Positions 1 to 8,914 of a DNA stretch of 64,000 nucleotides are shown in pieces. A model generated the notes under the pieces. It was given only the letters and a program-made list of their open reading frames with translations. It made no database searches and was not told the origin of the DNA. Made by a program: the position numbers and the translations under genes. This stretch comes from Streptococcus parauberis NCFD 2020 (GTDB lineage Bacteria > Bacillota > Bacilli > Lactobacillales > Streptococcaceae), in NCBI RefSeq assembly GCF_000187935.1, contig NZ_AEUT02000001.1, forward strand, positions 434,001-498,000. The letters are read 5' to 3'. Each line of letters starts with the position of its first letter. Position 1 is the first letter of the stretch.

Positions 1-62
1 AACAAGAGATATAGAATCATTTAAAAACTTGTTTACAAATTTTTTCGTTTTTTAGGTGATTT

Positions 63-90
63 TTGAAAATATTTTTGCTAAAGTTAAGAT
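63..90 (+). promoter_or_regulatory. Putative sigma-A promoter of the RpiR-type gene
   Basis: TTGAAA (63-68) and TAAGAT (85-90) are separated by 16 bp and lie just upstream of the GGAGG ribosome binding site of the first gene. The hexamers are fair rather than perfect matches, so this is a prediction only. Confidence 0.4.
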
Positions 91-113
91 AAAGTTTCCA
101 CAGGGAGGACATT

Positions 114-998
114 ATGCTCATCAAAGAAGAATTGGAATCTTATACTTTTTCGCAGGCAGAAGCTGTTGCCGTCAGATATATTATCGATCATGTAGAACAA
201 CTAGAAAAAATTAGCATACAAGCCTTGGCTAAAGAATCCTTTACGCAACCTTCAACAATAGTCAGAATAGCCAAAAAGCTCGGTTTCAAGGGCTGGGTTG
301 ATTTTAAACATGCTTACCTTGAGGAACATCGCTATCTGACTAGTCAGTTCACGAAAGTGGATTCTAACATTCCTTTTAAGGCTAAGGATAATGTGATGAC
401 ACTTGCTGCAAAGATTGCTTCGCTGGAAAAGTCAACTATTGATGATCTCATATCTTTACTTCATCACGATGATTTGTCCCAAGCAAAGCAAATACTTAAT
501 GCAAATAAAACCATATATCTTTTTGGTCAAAATGCTAATATTTTACTGGCCCAAGATTTTGCCTTAAAAATGCGTAGACTAGGTAAATTAATTCATATAG
601 TTACAACTGCAGGTGAGGAGAAGTATGAAGCTTATAATATTCCGCAAGATTCGGTGGCAATCTTAATTTCTACATCAGGTGAAACGCCAATGATTCTTGA
701 AATTAATGAAATACTGGCTAAGCGAAAGATTAAACGGATTGGGATAACTAGTATAGGAAATAATACTTTATCTCAGTCAGTTGATCTTTTTCTTCCCATC
801 ACAACACGCGAAAAACTCTTTTCTAAAATCGGAAATTTCACGACAAATATTTCAATCCATGTCTTGCTTGATATTCTTTATGGGCTTGCTTTTTCAAGTG
901 CTTATGATGAAAATTTGAATCATTTAAAGACATCTGGACAATTAATTGATCGAAGATTTTCTGCTACAGAGTTGATGGAGGAAGAAAAAGAGGACTAA
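114..998 (+). CDS. MurR/RpiR family transcriptional regulator
   Basis: A 294-residue protein with the two-part RpiR layout. Residues 1-77 form the HTH_6 DNA-binding domain (ESFTQPSTIVRIAKKLGFKG is the recognition region). Residues about 125-260 form a SIS sugar-phosphate-binding domain, with the loop ISTSGET near residue 182. The family represses or activates sugar-phosphate catabolic genes in response to a phosphosugar. A strong GGAGG lies 5 bp upstream of the ATG. The target and ligand are not evident: the following gene is a redox enzyme with its own promoter, and upstream genes fall outside the window. Family assignment is firm; function is inferred at family level only. Confidence 0.85.
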   Translation: MLIKEELESYTFSQAEAVAVRYIIDHVEQLEKISIQALAKESFTQPSTIVRIAKKLGFKGWVDFKHAYLEEHRYLTSQFTKVDSNIPFKAKDNVMTLAAKIASLEKSTIDDLISLLHHDDLSQAKQILNANKTIYLFGQNANILLAQDFALKMRRLGKLIHIVTTAGEEKYEAYNIPQDSVAILISTSGETPMILEINEILAKRKIKRIGITSIGNNTLSQSVDLFLPITTREKLFSKIGNFTTNISIHVLLDILYGLAFSSAYDENLNHLKTSGQLIDRRFSATELMEEEKED

Positions 999-1029
999 GC
1001 ATTGTAATTAGTGGGTGAATTTTTTTATT

Positions 1030-1057
1030 TTACAATATACCCATAAGGGTATATAAT
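1030..1057 (+). promoter_or_regulatory. Promoter with embedded CstR/CsoR-like operator
   Basis: A perfect inverted repeat, ATATACCC (1035-1042), ATAA, GGGTATAT (1047-1054), fills the space between TTACAA (1030-1035) and TATAAT (1052-1057; 16 bp spacing). A/T-flanked C3/G3 tracts of this kind are typical of CsoR/CstR-type repressor sites, and CstR is known to control persulfide-detoxifying CoA-disulfide reductase/rhodanese genes in other Firmicutes. No such regulator gene is visible in the window. A second perfect 18-bp palindrome (TCCTATAATATTATAGGA, 1061-1078) lies between this promoter and the start codon and overlaps the ribosome binding site. Confidence 0.65.
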
Positions 1058-1085
1058 TAATCCTATAATATTATAGGAGAATTTT

Positions 1086-3542
1086 ATGGCTAAAAAAATT
1101 GTTATTATTGGAGGAGTAGCTGGTGGAGCGACTGCGGCAACTCGACTTCGTCGTCTTAACGAGGAAGATCAGATTATACTAATTGAGAAGGGTGAATACA
1201 TTTCATTTGCCAATTGTGGTTTACCATATCATATAGGTGGAACCATAGAGGACAGAGAAAATCTAATTTTACAAACAGTTGATGGAATGAGCAGTCAATA
1301 TGGTATTGATATTCGCAACTTTTCGGAGGTTCTTTCAATTGATACGAATGCTAAGACCGTTTCAATTTTTAATCATATAACACATGAAGAATACGACGAA
1401 ACCTATGATGATTTAATAATCTCTACAGGAGCAAAAGCAATTAAGCCCTCTATTCCTGGTTTAGAAGATGCAAAAAATGTCTTTACACTGAGAAATATTC
1501 CTGATATGGACTTAATAAAAGCCTATATTGCTGATAATGATGTTAAAAGTGCAACAGTTATTGGTGGTGGTTTTATTGGCTTGGAAATGATGGAAAATCT
1601 TGTTGAACTAGGACTTTCTGTCAATCTAGTCGAAATGGCTCCACAAGTCATGCCTAATATTGACTTTGAGATGGCACAGCAATTGCATGCGCAAATTAAT
1701 ATGCATGGCATAAATTTAATTTTAAACGACGGATTAAATAAAATTGTAGATCATGGAAACCTCTTACTTTTAAATAGTGGTAAAACACTGCCTACAGATT
1801 TGACAATCTTATCTATCGGCGTGGTCCCAGAAAATACTTTAGCTAAAGCAGCTGGCTTGGAACTTGGTGTTAAAGGTGCCATAAAAGTTACACCTCAAAT
1901 GCAGACATCAGCTGAACATGTTTATGCCATTGGTGATGTTATTGAAGTGACAGATACTGTTTCTGGTCTAGAGACTAATATACCTTTAGCATGGCCAGCT
2001 AATCGTCAAGGGCGATTGGTTGCAGATGTTATCAATGGAATAAACGCCCAATATCCAGGCACACAAGGAACCTCTGTGGCTAAAATATTTGAACTAACAG
2101 CAGCGTCAACTGGGAACAGTGAACGACAACTGATAAATTCTGACATTGCTCATGAAGTGATTCATATTCATCCAAACTCACATGCGGGGTATTACCCAGG
2201 AGCTTCACCAATTGCCATGAAGTTACTTTTTGGCCAAGATGGAAGAGTCTTGGGCGCGCAAGCGGTTGGGACAGAAGGCGTTGAAAAACGAATTGATGTT
2301 ATTGCGACTGCTATGAAGTTTGGTGCAAAAGCCAACCAATTGGCAGAAATCGAGCTGGCTTATGCCCCACCATACTCTTCAGCCAAAGATCCCGTCAATA
2401 TGTTGGGATATGTAGCAGATAATATGATGGCCGGCAAGGTGTCAACATTCCAATGGTCAGAAATCAAAGCTTTAAAAGAAGCAGGAGCCTTTTTCTTAGA
2501 TGTACGTGAAGATTTTGAATTAGCTACTGGCTTAATTGAAGGCAGTCTTCAAATTCCTTTGAATCAGCTACGTCATCGTCTTGCGGAATTACCTAAGGAT
2601 CAAATGATTTATGTCTACTGTCAAGTTGGACAACGTGGGTATAATGCAGTAAGAATTTTAGCTGCCGCTGGCTTCCAAGTCAAGAACCTAGATGGAGGAT
2701 ATAAGACCTACAAGAATTCAAACTACCAGTTAAAAGAAATCGTATTAAGTCCTGAAGCCATGGAAGAAGCTTTTGTTGTACCAAAGACTAAATCAGAAGA
2801 TGAGATGATTCATTTAGATGCATGTGGTTTGCAATGTCCTGGTCCGATCTTGAAAGTTAAGAAAACCATGGATAGTATGCAAGATGGTCAACAATTACGT
2901 GTTGTAGCTAGTGATTTTGGCTTCTCTGCTGATATTGAGAATTGGGCTAACAATACTGGTAACAAAGTTATAAATAATAAGATAGAAAACAATAATGTAG
3001 TTGCTACTTTGCAAAAGGGAAGTGGTCAAGTAGCACCAAATGAAGTCTTGCTCCAAAAAGAAGGAGTTTTGCAAGAAACTAAAAACGGGGCAACAATGGT
3101 TGTCTTTAGTGGTGAGTTTGATAAAGCAATTGCTTCAATGATTATTGCTTCAGGAGCTGCTTCTTTCGGCAAGTCTGTTACTATTTTCTTCACCTTTTGG
3201 GGTTTATCAATTCTTAAAAAGAACAACATCCAGAAAAAAGGAATGGCAAAATTATTTGACATGATGTTGCCGTCAAGTGCTGATAAATTACCTCTCTCTA
3301 AAATGAATATGGGTGGCGCTGGTCAAAAAATGATTAAGACCATCATGAAAGATAAAAATGTTGATGCCTTACCAGATATGATTCAACAAGCACATGAACT
3401 TGGTGTCAAATTTGTGGCTTGTACCATGTCAATGGATTTGATGGGAATTGAAAAAGAGGAATTATTTGATTTTGTTGAATATGGTGGGGTCGCAACTTTT
3501 ATTGGTGACTCTGAAAATGCTAATATGCAACTTTTTATTTAA
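1086..3542 (+). CDS. CoA-disulfide/CoA-persulfide reductase fused to rhodanese, TusA and DsrE-like domains
   Basis: An 818-residue fusion. Residues 1-440 are an FAD/NAD(P) pyridine-nucleotide-disulfide reductase with the N-terminal GGVAGGA dinucleotide motif and the CoADR active-site motif FANCGLPYH (Cys44). Residues about 456-550 are a rhodanese domain with catalytic Cys512 in CQVGQRG. Residues about 575-645 are a TusA/SirA domain with the CPGP motif (Cys584). Residues about 660-818 resemble DsrE/DsrF. The family reduces CoA disulfide or persulfide with NAD(P)H, and the added domains handle sulfane sulfur, so a role in persulfide trafficking or detoxification is likely. The gene is monocistronic: promoter/operator upstream, terminator at 3579-3611. 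The exact substrate is inferred. Confidence 0.88.
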   Translation: MAKKIVIIGGVAGGATAATRLRRLNEEDQIILIEKGEYISFANCGLPYHIGGTIEDRENLILQTVDGMSSQYGIDIRNFSEVLSIDTNAKTVSIFNHITHEEYDETYDDLIISTGAKAIKPSIPGLEDAKNVFTLRNIPDMDLIKAYIADNDVKSATVIGGGFIGLEMMENLVELGLSVNLVEMAPQVMPNIDFEMAQQLHAQINMHGINLILNDGLNKIVDHGNLLLLNSGKTLPTDLTILSIGVVPENTLAKAAGLELGVKGAIKVTPQMQTSAEHVYAIGDVIEVTDTVSGLETNIPLAWPANRQGRLVADVINGINAQYPGTQGTSVAKIFELTAASTGNSERQLINSDIAHEVIHIHPNSHAGYYPGASPIAMKLLFGQDGRVLGAQAVGTEGVEKRIDVIATAMKFGAKANQLAEIELAYAPPYSSAKDPVNMLGYVADNMMAGKVSTFQWSEIKALKEAGAFFLDVREDFELATGLIEGSLQIPLNQLRHRLAELPKDQMIYVYCQVGQRGYNAVRILAAAGFQVKNLDGGYKTYKNSNYQLKEIVLSPEAMEEAFVVPKTKSEDEMIHLDACGLQCPGPILKVKKTMDSMQDGQQLRVVASDFGFSADIENWANNTGNKVINNKIENNNVVATLQKGSGQVAPNEVLLQKEGVLQETKNGATMVVFSGEFDKAIASMIIASGAASFGKSVTIFFTFWGLSILKKNNIQKKGMAKLFDMMLPSSADKLPLSKMNMGGAGQKMIKTIMKDKNVDALPDMIQQAHELGVKFVACTMSMDLMGIEKEELFDFVEYGGVATFIGDSENANMQLFI

Positions 3543-3578
3543 TAGAAATAATAATTATTAGTCTTCCTAAAATACATC

Positions 3579-3611
3579 AAAAAGCTTTTGTAATGAACAA
3601 AGGCTTTTTTT
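3579..3611 (+). terminator. Rho-independent terminator after the CoADR fusion gene
   Basis: AAAAAGCTTTTG and CAAAGGCTTTTT pair with one mismatch around a 9-nt loop and run into a T tract. Confidence 0.75.
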
Positions 3612-3630
3612 ATCTATGGAAAACACATTA

Positions 3631-3647
3631 TGTTACAGAAATGTTAC
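3631..3647 (+). promoter_or_regulatory. WalR (VicR/YycF)-like binding site
   Basis: TGTTAC-AGAAA-TGTTAC exactly matches the published WalR consensus TGTWAH-N5-TGTWAH. It ends 18 bp upstream of the -35 of the following surface-protein gene, a position suited to activation. WalRK regulons in Firmicutes include cell-wall hydrolases and SH3b-type wall proteins, which agrees with the downstream product. Binding itself is a prediction. Confidence 0.65.
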
Positions 3648-3665
3648 AAATATTACTAAATTATG

Positions 3666-3694
3666 TTGACATTGTTTCTTTTATTTCATATAAT
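3666..3694 (+). promoter_or_regulatory. Consensus sigma-A promoter of the SH3b/Bsp-like protein
   Basis: Perfect TTGACA (3666-3671), 17-bp spacer, perfect TATAAT (3689-3694), about 35 bp upstream of the start codon. Confidence 0.85.
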
Positions 3695-3729
3695 GACCTT
3701 GTAAGATAAAAAGAAAGTAGGTCAAAACC

Positions 3730-5547
3730 ATGAAAAATCCATTTTTAAATCAAGTTAGTCGTTTTTCAATCAGAAAATATAGTTATGGGGTAGCTTCGGT
3801 TATGATTGGAGCAAGTATCATGTTGACTAATCCAGTTTTTGCGGATCAAATCAATACCAGTCAGTCTACAACCGAAGGTTTGATTCAAACAACAAACCAA
3901 GAAAAAGAAATTGCTGAAAATACAGCAATTACTAATACAGCAATTACTAATACAGTAAGTACAACTAGCAATAATAGTCAGATTCAAGTAGACCAATTAG
4001 AAACTAAAGCTCAAGAGAATATTAATGAACAAGTATCTGATTCAATTATTAATGTAAATTCGACTGATGTTAAACCGCCGCAATCAGTAGAACTAATTCA
4101 ACCAACACAAGTAACAAATCCTCAAACTATTGTAGCAGATGTTCCAACACAAAAATCGGTTACAAGTGGTGAAATTATTACTAACCAAGGAATTTATATT
4201 TACCCTGAAAATATGGCTGTCAGAAATGAAGCCAAACTTGTTGCACCAATTGTATTTTATGGGCAAAAAGGTGAAAAAATTAATTATCACCAATTGATTA
4301 ATGCTGATAATACGCAATGGTTAGTTTATAAATCATTTAGTGGTACCCTTCGTTATGTTGCATTACCAAATAAGAATGTGACACCAAAACCAGATGCTAC
4401 CAAACCTGCAGACGCTAAAGATAAGAAAATTGAAAACGAAAATATAGACAAAACAAATACCCTACCTGCAAGTGGGACCTATACGTTCACTAATGAAGTT
4501 GCAGTCAAAAACCAACCTAAGTTATCAGCAACTACCGAATTTGTTTTTTCAGCAGGCGAAAGTGTAAGCTATGATAAAGTTTTAGTAGCAGATAACATAA
4601 ATTGGCTTTCTTATCTTTCTTTCAGTGGAACAAGACGTTATGTTCAGTTAGATAAAGTTGATGTTACAACTACACCTGATAAGAAACCAGAGCCTACAAA
4701 ACCAACTCCAGAAGTGACTAAAGTTACCCTACCTGCAAGTGGGACATATACATTCACAAAAGAAGTTGTAGTCAAAAATCAACCAAAACTTGCTGCTCCA
4801 ATAGAATTTGAATTTAAGCAAGGCGAAACTATTAATTATGATAAAGTTTTAGTATCAGATAACACGAGTTGGCTTTCTTATCTATCTTATAGTGGAACAA
4901 GACGTTACATTCAACTAGATCAAGTAGTAGTCGCGCCAACTCCTGATAAACCAACAAAGCCTAGTCCTAAACCAACTGATACGAATATTTATCCTAAAGG
5001 TAGATTAGAATATCATCTCCAAAATAATGGTGATTTCACTATCAAAGTTTCGGAAGTTAATAATAATCTAGCCATAAAGGAAGTGAAAATACCAGTTTGG
5101 TCTGAAGAAAAAGGACAAGATGATTTAGTTTGGTATACAGCTAAAAAACAAAATGATGGCACTTACTCATTGACTGTGAAATTGAGTAACCATAAAAATA
5201 TGACAGGTCTTTACCATGTTGACTTGTATTATAAAACTGATGCTGGTAACCTTCTTTCAGTTTTAAAAACAAAGTTAGAAGTGCCAAAAAATGTGGTTGT
5301 GACACCTTCAACACCTGCCAAACCAACTAAACCAGATCTACCAGTAGCAAATACTTCTGGAACAATTGTATTGACAAAAGATTTAGAAGTTAGAAGTCAG
5401 CCAAGTTTGTCTTCAAAACCAGTTGCTTCTTACAAAGTAGGAATGTCTGTAAATTATGATCGCACATTAGAAGCAGAAGGATACCGTTGGATTAGTTATG
5501 TTTCATTCTCAGGAGTTAGACGTTATTTAGCCATTTCAAAACTATAA
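3730..5547 (+). CDS. YSIRK-signal secreted protein with SH3b repeats and a Bsp-like domain
   Basis: A 605-residue exported protein. The N-terminus carries a YSIRK-type signal (FSIRKYSYGVAS) with probable cleavage after VFA near residue 39. A Thr/Asn/Gln-rich linker follows. Four SH3_5-like modules lie at about 145-213, 244-308, 334-399 and 541-605, each ending in a W-x-SY-x-SFSG-RRY type motif. Between the third and fourth is a GBS Bsp-like domain (about 418-504). There is no C-terminal LPXTG sorting signal, so attachment is probably non-covalent, through SH3b binding to peptidoglycan. It resembles group B streptococcal Bsp, linked to cell morphology. No catalytic domain is visible; a cell-wall or division role is inferred. 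Confidence 0.85.
   Translation: MKNPFLNQVSRFSIRKYSYGVASVMIGASIMLTNPVFADQINTSQSTTEGLIQTTNQEKEIAENTAITNTAITNTVSTTSNNSQIQVDQLETKAQENINEQVSDSIINVNSTDVKPPQSVELIQPTQVTNPQTIVADVPTQKSVTSGEIITNQGIYIYPENMAVRNEAKLVAPIVFYGQKGEKINYHQLINADNTQWLVYKSFSGTLRYVALPNKNVTPKPDATKPADAKDKKIENENIDKTNTLPASGTYTFTNEVAVKNQPKLSATTEFVFSAGESVSYDKVLVADNINWLSYLSFSGTRRYVQLDKVDVTTTPDKKPEPTKPTPEVTKVTLPASGTYTFTKEVVVKNQPKLAAPIEFEFKQGETINYDKVLVSDNTSWLSYLSYSGTRRYIQLDQVVVAPTPDKPTKPSPKPTDTNIYPKGRLEYHLQNNGDFTIKVSEVNNNLAIKEVKIPVWSEEKGQDDLVWYTAKKQNDGTYSLTVKLSNHKNMTGLYHVDLYYKTDAGNLLSVLKTKLEVPKNVVVTPSTPAKPTKPDLPVANTSGTIVLTKDLEVRSQPSLSSKPVASYKVGMSVNYDRTLEAEGYRWISYVSFSGVRRYLAISKL
3922..3951 (+). repeat. 15-bp tandem duplication in the surface-protein linker
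   Basis: The unit ACAGCAATTACTAAT occurs twice head-to-tail, encoding TAITN twice in the linker after the signal peptide. Being a multiple of three, copy-number changes would keep the frame. Confidence 0.8.
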
Positions 5548-5552
5548 AAGAA

Positions 5553-5580
5553 AAAAGCTTCTGAGATTTCAGAAGCTTTT
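5553..5580. terminator. Bidirectional terminator between convergent genes
   Basis: AAAAGCTTCTGA and TCAGAAGCTTTT form a perfect 12-bp stem with a 4-nt loop. A tracts and T tracts flank it on both sides, so it can serve both the surface-protein gene and the convergent deacetylase gene. Confidence 0.9.
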
Positions 5581-5592
5581 ATTAATATTTGA

Positions 5593-6480
5593 TTATTGGA
5601 CTAGCATTTGTTGTAACAGTTGATTAGCACTTGTTGATGGGAGAATGCGAATTCGATTCAAAGAAAGAAGCCCGTCTGAGGCGCTAGCTAATCCCTCGTT
5701 AGTTGTGACTCCTAATTTGTAATTCAGAGACTTGGCAATTTTCAGAGTGGAATCACTATATCTTCCAGAAGGATAGGCAACTGCTATTGTTTCTTGATTA
5801 AGGTTTGTGTCTAAATAGGTTTTTGAATCTTTTAGCTCGGCCGTTTGTGATTCTGAACTTTCTTGTGATAAATCAGGGTGATTAACGGTATGATCTTGGA
5901 AGGACATGCCATTCTTTTTCATTTCTGTCATTTGCTCCAAGCTTAAATTGCTTACGCGTTTCTCATCAGTATAGCTAGTAATCACGTTATTAGTCGCTTT
6001 GACTTTATACTTTTTCATAATCGGATAAGCGATTTGGTAGAAGTCAATCATGCTATCATCAAATGTCAGCCAGACCACTTTATTAGCTGGCTTCTCATTT
6101 TTGTCCAATACTCGATAGGCTTCTTCTGGTGTCAAAAAATAATAACCATCGTCTGCCATCGCTTTAACTTGTTCCTCGAACACTTTAGGATCAACAATTA
6201 AATTTGCATTAGGCGCCTCTGAAGGGTCCATGGTATGAATAGCGTGGTACATCAAGATAGGTAATTTTATCGGAGATGATTCTTTTTTCCACTCAACCTT
6301 TTCCTTATTTGATAGTTTGTTTCTTTTAATCTGTTGACTTGTTTTAATCTTATCAACCGGCTTAGCAGTAGTTTTTTGAAGATAAACAAAACTTGCAATA
6401 GCAAAAGCAAATAAGGTAATAATTGAGATAAAGATAATTATTAAGCCAATGTTTTTCTTTCTCTTTGTACGTCTAGTCAT
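5593..6480 (-). CDS. Membrane-anchored polysaccharide deacetylase (NodB/CE4 family)
   Basis: A 295-residue protein with a basic N-terminus, one membrane segment (about residues 10-33) and an extracellular NodB-homology domain (about 80-295). Visible CE4 motifs are LPILMYHAIH, the metal-binding TFDDS (TFDDG in most members) and QDHTVNHPDL, the H-x3-x-H metal-ligand motif. The family removes N- or O-acetyl groups from peptidoglycan or other polysaccharides. The substrate cannot be told from sequence; a peptidoglycan GlcNAc deacetylase role is plausible but not shown. It stands alone on the minus strand, divergent from hom. Confidence 0.8.
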   Translation of the reverse strand: MTRRTKRKKNIGLIIIFISIITLFAFAIASFVYLQKTTAKPVDKIKTSQQIKRNKLSNKEKVEWKKESSPIKLPILMYHAIHTMDPSEAPNANLIVDPKVFEEQVKAMADDGYYFLTPEEAYRVLDKNEKPANKVVWLTFDDSMIDFYQIAYPIMKKYKVKATNNVITSYTDEKRVSNLSLEQMTEMKKNGMSFQDHTVNHPDLSQESSESQTAELKDSKTYLDTNLNQETIAVAYPSGRYSDSTLKIAKSLNYKLGVTTNEGLASASDGLLSLNRIRILPSTSANQLLQQMLVQ

Positions 6481-6656
6481 AAATGCTCCAATGATTGTTT
6501 TTATTATTATATCATTTTTTTAGTTTTAACTCATCCAATTTAAAGTAATTTAATGATTTTTTGATTATGAGATTACTATAAAAAAATAGTATTTTTTGGT
6601 ATAATATGAGGAATGTAGTAGAGTTTATTCGCAGATTGATAGTTTAGGAGAAGAAA

Positions 6657-7943
6657 ATGTCAGTAAAACTAGCGTTATTAGGATTCGGAACTGTGGCTAG
6701 TGGACTCCCTTTTTTATTGAAGGAGAATGGCCATAAAATTAATGAAGCTGCTGGATCAGAAATAAGCATTGTAAAGATATTAGTGAGAAATGAGGCTGAA
6801 AAACAGCGCTTAGAAGATAGGGGATATAACTATCAATTTGTCACCTCCATCGAAGAGATACTTAATGATAAAGATATAGATATTGTAATTGAGTTAATGG
6901 GTCGAATTGAACCCGCAAAGACATATATCATGGATTCTTTACGAGCTGGAAAACATGTGGTAACAGCAAATAAAGACTTGATTGCCCTTCATGGGAAAGA
7001 AATTCGTTTATTAGCTGAGGAATTAAAATTAGCATTTTATTATGAGGCAGCAGTGGCTGGTGGTATACCAATTTTAAGAAGCTTAGCTAATTCCTATACA
7101 TCTGATAAAATTACGCGTGTTATGGGTGTATTAAATGGAACTTCCAACTTTATGATGACCAAAATGGTTGAAGAAGGGTGGTCTTATGAACAAGCGTTGG
7201 AGACAGCTCAGAAACTTGGTTATGCTGAAAGTGATCCAACCAATGATGTTGAAGGAATTGATGCAGCCTACAAAGTTGCTATTTTAAGTCAGTTTGCTTT
7301 TGGTATGACCCTTGACTTTAGTGATGTTAAGCATCAAGGTATCTCTAGTATTACACCTGAGGATGTTGCTTTTGCTCAAAAGTTAGGATATGTCATAAAA
7401 TTAGTTGGAACTGTAGAGGAAACAATATCAGGCGTCTCAGCCAGTGTAACTCCAACTTTTATACCTAAAGATCATCCCCTTGCCAGTGTCAATGGTGTTA
7501 TGAATGCTGTCTTTGTAGAGTCTATCGGCATCGGTCAATCAATGTTTTATGGACCTGGAGCTGGACAAAAACCAACTGCAACATCTGTTATGGCAGATAT
7601 TATTCGGATTGCCCGTCGCTTAAAAGAAAACACAATTGGTAAAGCCTTTAATGAGTTTAAAGTGGAAACAAAACTAACAGATAAAAATGATAATATTAGT
7701 CATTATTATTTTGCAATTGAAACACCTGATAAAAAAGGTCAACTGTTGCGTTTAGCTACCATTTTTAATAACCAAAATATATCCTTACAAGAAGTACTCC
7801 AAGACAAAGCTAAAAATAGTAGAGCAAGAGTGGTTATTATTACACATGAAATGAGTGAGAAGCAATTAGATACTTTAATAGACGAGTTAAGAAAAGAGAA
7901 TGACTTCCAGTTGCTAAATTGCTTCAAAGTTTTAGGAGAATAG
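6657..7943 (+). CDS. hom: Homoserine dehydrogenase
   Basis: 428 residues. An N-terminal Rossmann fold ([11 protein letters not shown]), the catalytic/substrate domain with [10 protein letters not shown] and [14 protein letters not shown], and a C-terminal ACT domain (about residues 350-428) that is usually the site of threonine feedback control. It reduces aspartate semialdehyde to homoserine in threonine/methionine synthesis. The RBS AGGAG is 5-6 bp before the ATG. thrB follows after one base, so the two are one operon. A TATAAT at 6600-6605 is a likely -10, but its -35 is poor. Confidence 0.96.
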   Translation: MSVKLALLGFGTVASGLPFLLKENGHKINEAAGSEISIVKILVRNEAEKQRLEDRGYNYQFVTSIEEILNDKDIDIVIELMGRIEPAKTYIMDSLRAGKHVVTANKDLIALHGKEIRLLAEELKLAFYYEAAVAGGIPILRSLANSYTSDKITRVMGVLNGTSNFMMTKMVEEGWSYEQALETAQKLGYAESDPTNDVEGIDAAYKVAILSQFAFGMTLDFSDVKHQGISSITPEDVAFAQKLGYVIKLVGTVEETISGVSASVTPTFIPKDHPLASVNGVMNAVFVESIGIGQSMFYGPGAGQKPTATSVMADIIRIARRLKENTIGKAFNEFKVETKLTDKNDNISHYYFAIETPDKKGQLLRLATIFNNQNISLQEVLQDKAKNSRARVVIITHEMSEKQLDTLIDELRKENDFQLLNCFKVLGE

Positions 7944-7944
7944 T

Positions 7945-8808
7945 ATGATTATAAAAGTTCCAGCTACTTCCGCAAACATTGGACCAGGTTTTGATTCTAT
8001 TGGACTAGCAGTTTCAAAATATTTAGAGATTGAAGTTCTTGAAGAACAAAATGAATGGTATGTTGAACATGAACTGGGAGATGTACCTCATAATCAGGAT
8101 AATTTATTACTACAAACTGCCCTGCGTTTAGCACCGGATATTCAGCCTCATCATTTAAAAATGACTTCAGATATTCCCTTAGCCAGAGGTTTAGGCTCTT
8201 CGTCATCTGTAATTGTGGCAGGAATTGAATTAGCTAACCAATTAGCCAATTTGGAATTGTCAGATAATAGAAAGCTGACAATAGCAAATCAGATTGAAGG
8301 ACATCCAGATAATGTAGCGCCAGCCATTTTTGGCCAGTTAGTAATTGCCTCACAATTAGATACTGGTTTGGATTATATTCTGGCCCCCTTTCCTGATTCA
8401 GCATTAGTCGCTTTCATTCCGGACTATGAATTGAAGACATCAGATTCTAGACAAGTTCTTCCGCAACACTTGTCTTATAAGCAAGCAGTTAAAGCTTCCT
8501 CTGTCGCTAATTTAGCAATCTCTGCATTACTAACTGGTGATTTAGTCAAGGCTGGTCGTGCTATTGAAAATGATATGTTTCATGAAGTCTACCGTCAAAA
8601 GTTAGTCAAAGAATTTCAAGAAATCAAACAAGTTGCTAAAAGCTTAGATGCATATGCCACATATCTTTCTGGTGCTGGGCCAACTGTAATGATTATTTGT
8701 CCCAAAGAAACTGAGGCTAATATCGTTACTGATCTACAAAAATTAGAATTAGATGGTCAGGTAATCTCCTTAACTGTTGATCAAAATGGCTTACAAGTTA
8801 TTAAGTAA
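7945..8808 (+). CDS. thrB: Homoserine kinase
   Basis: 287 residues, GHMP kinase family: N-terminal [17 protein letters not shown], the ATP-binding glycine-rich motif [11 protein letters not shown] (about residue 87) and the C-terminal motif SGAGPTV. It phosphorylates homoserine for threonine synthase. It starts one base after the hom stop codon, and its Shine-Dalgarno sequence lies inside the end of hom, indicating translational coupling. A terminator follows. Confidence 0.96.
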   Translation: MIIKVPATSANIGPGFDSIGLAVSKYLEIEVLEEQNEWYVEHELGDVPHNQDNLLLQTALRLAPDIQPHHLKMTSDIPLARGLGSSSSVIVAGIELANQLANLELSDNRKLTIANQIEGHPDNVAPAIFGQLVIASQLDTGLDYILAPFPDSALVAFIPDYELKTSDSRQVLPQHLSYKQAVKASSVANLAISALLTGDLVKAGRAIENDMFHEVYRQKLVKEFQEIKQVAKSLDAYATYLSGAGPTVMIICPKETEANIVTDLQKLELDGQVISLTVDQNGLQVIK

Positions 8809-8837
8809 ACTTCAGATTAAAATAAAGTAATATAATA

Positions 8838-8873
8838 GGGAAAAAGTTGTTGCCAACGCTTTTCCTTTTTTTA
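8838..8873 (+). terminator. Terminator after thrB
   Basis: GGAAAAAGTTG pairs with CAACGCTTTTCC across a short loop (one bulge), followed by a run of seven T. Confidence 0.85.
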
Positions 8874-8914
8874 TTTCGTGCTATACTATAGATATTGTGA
8901 CAAAGAGGAAGAAT

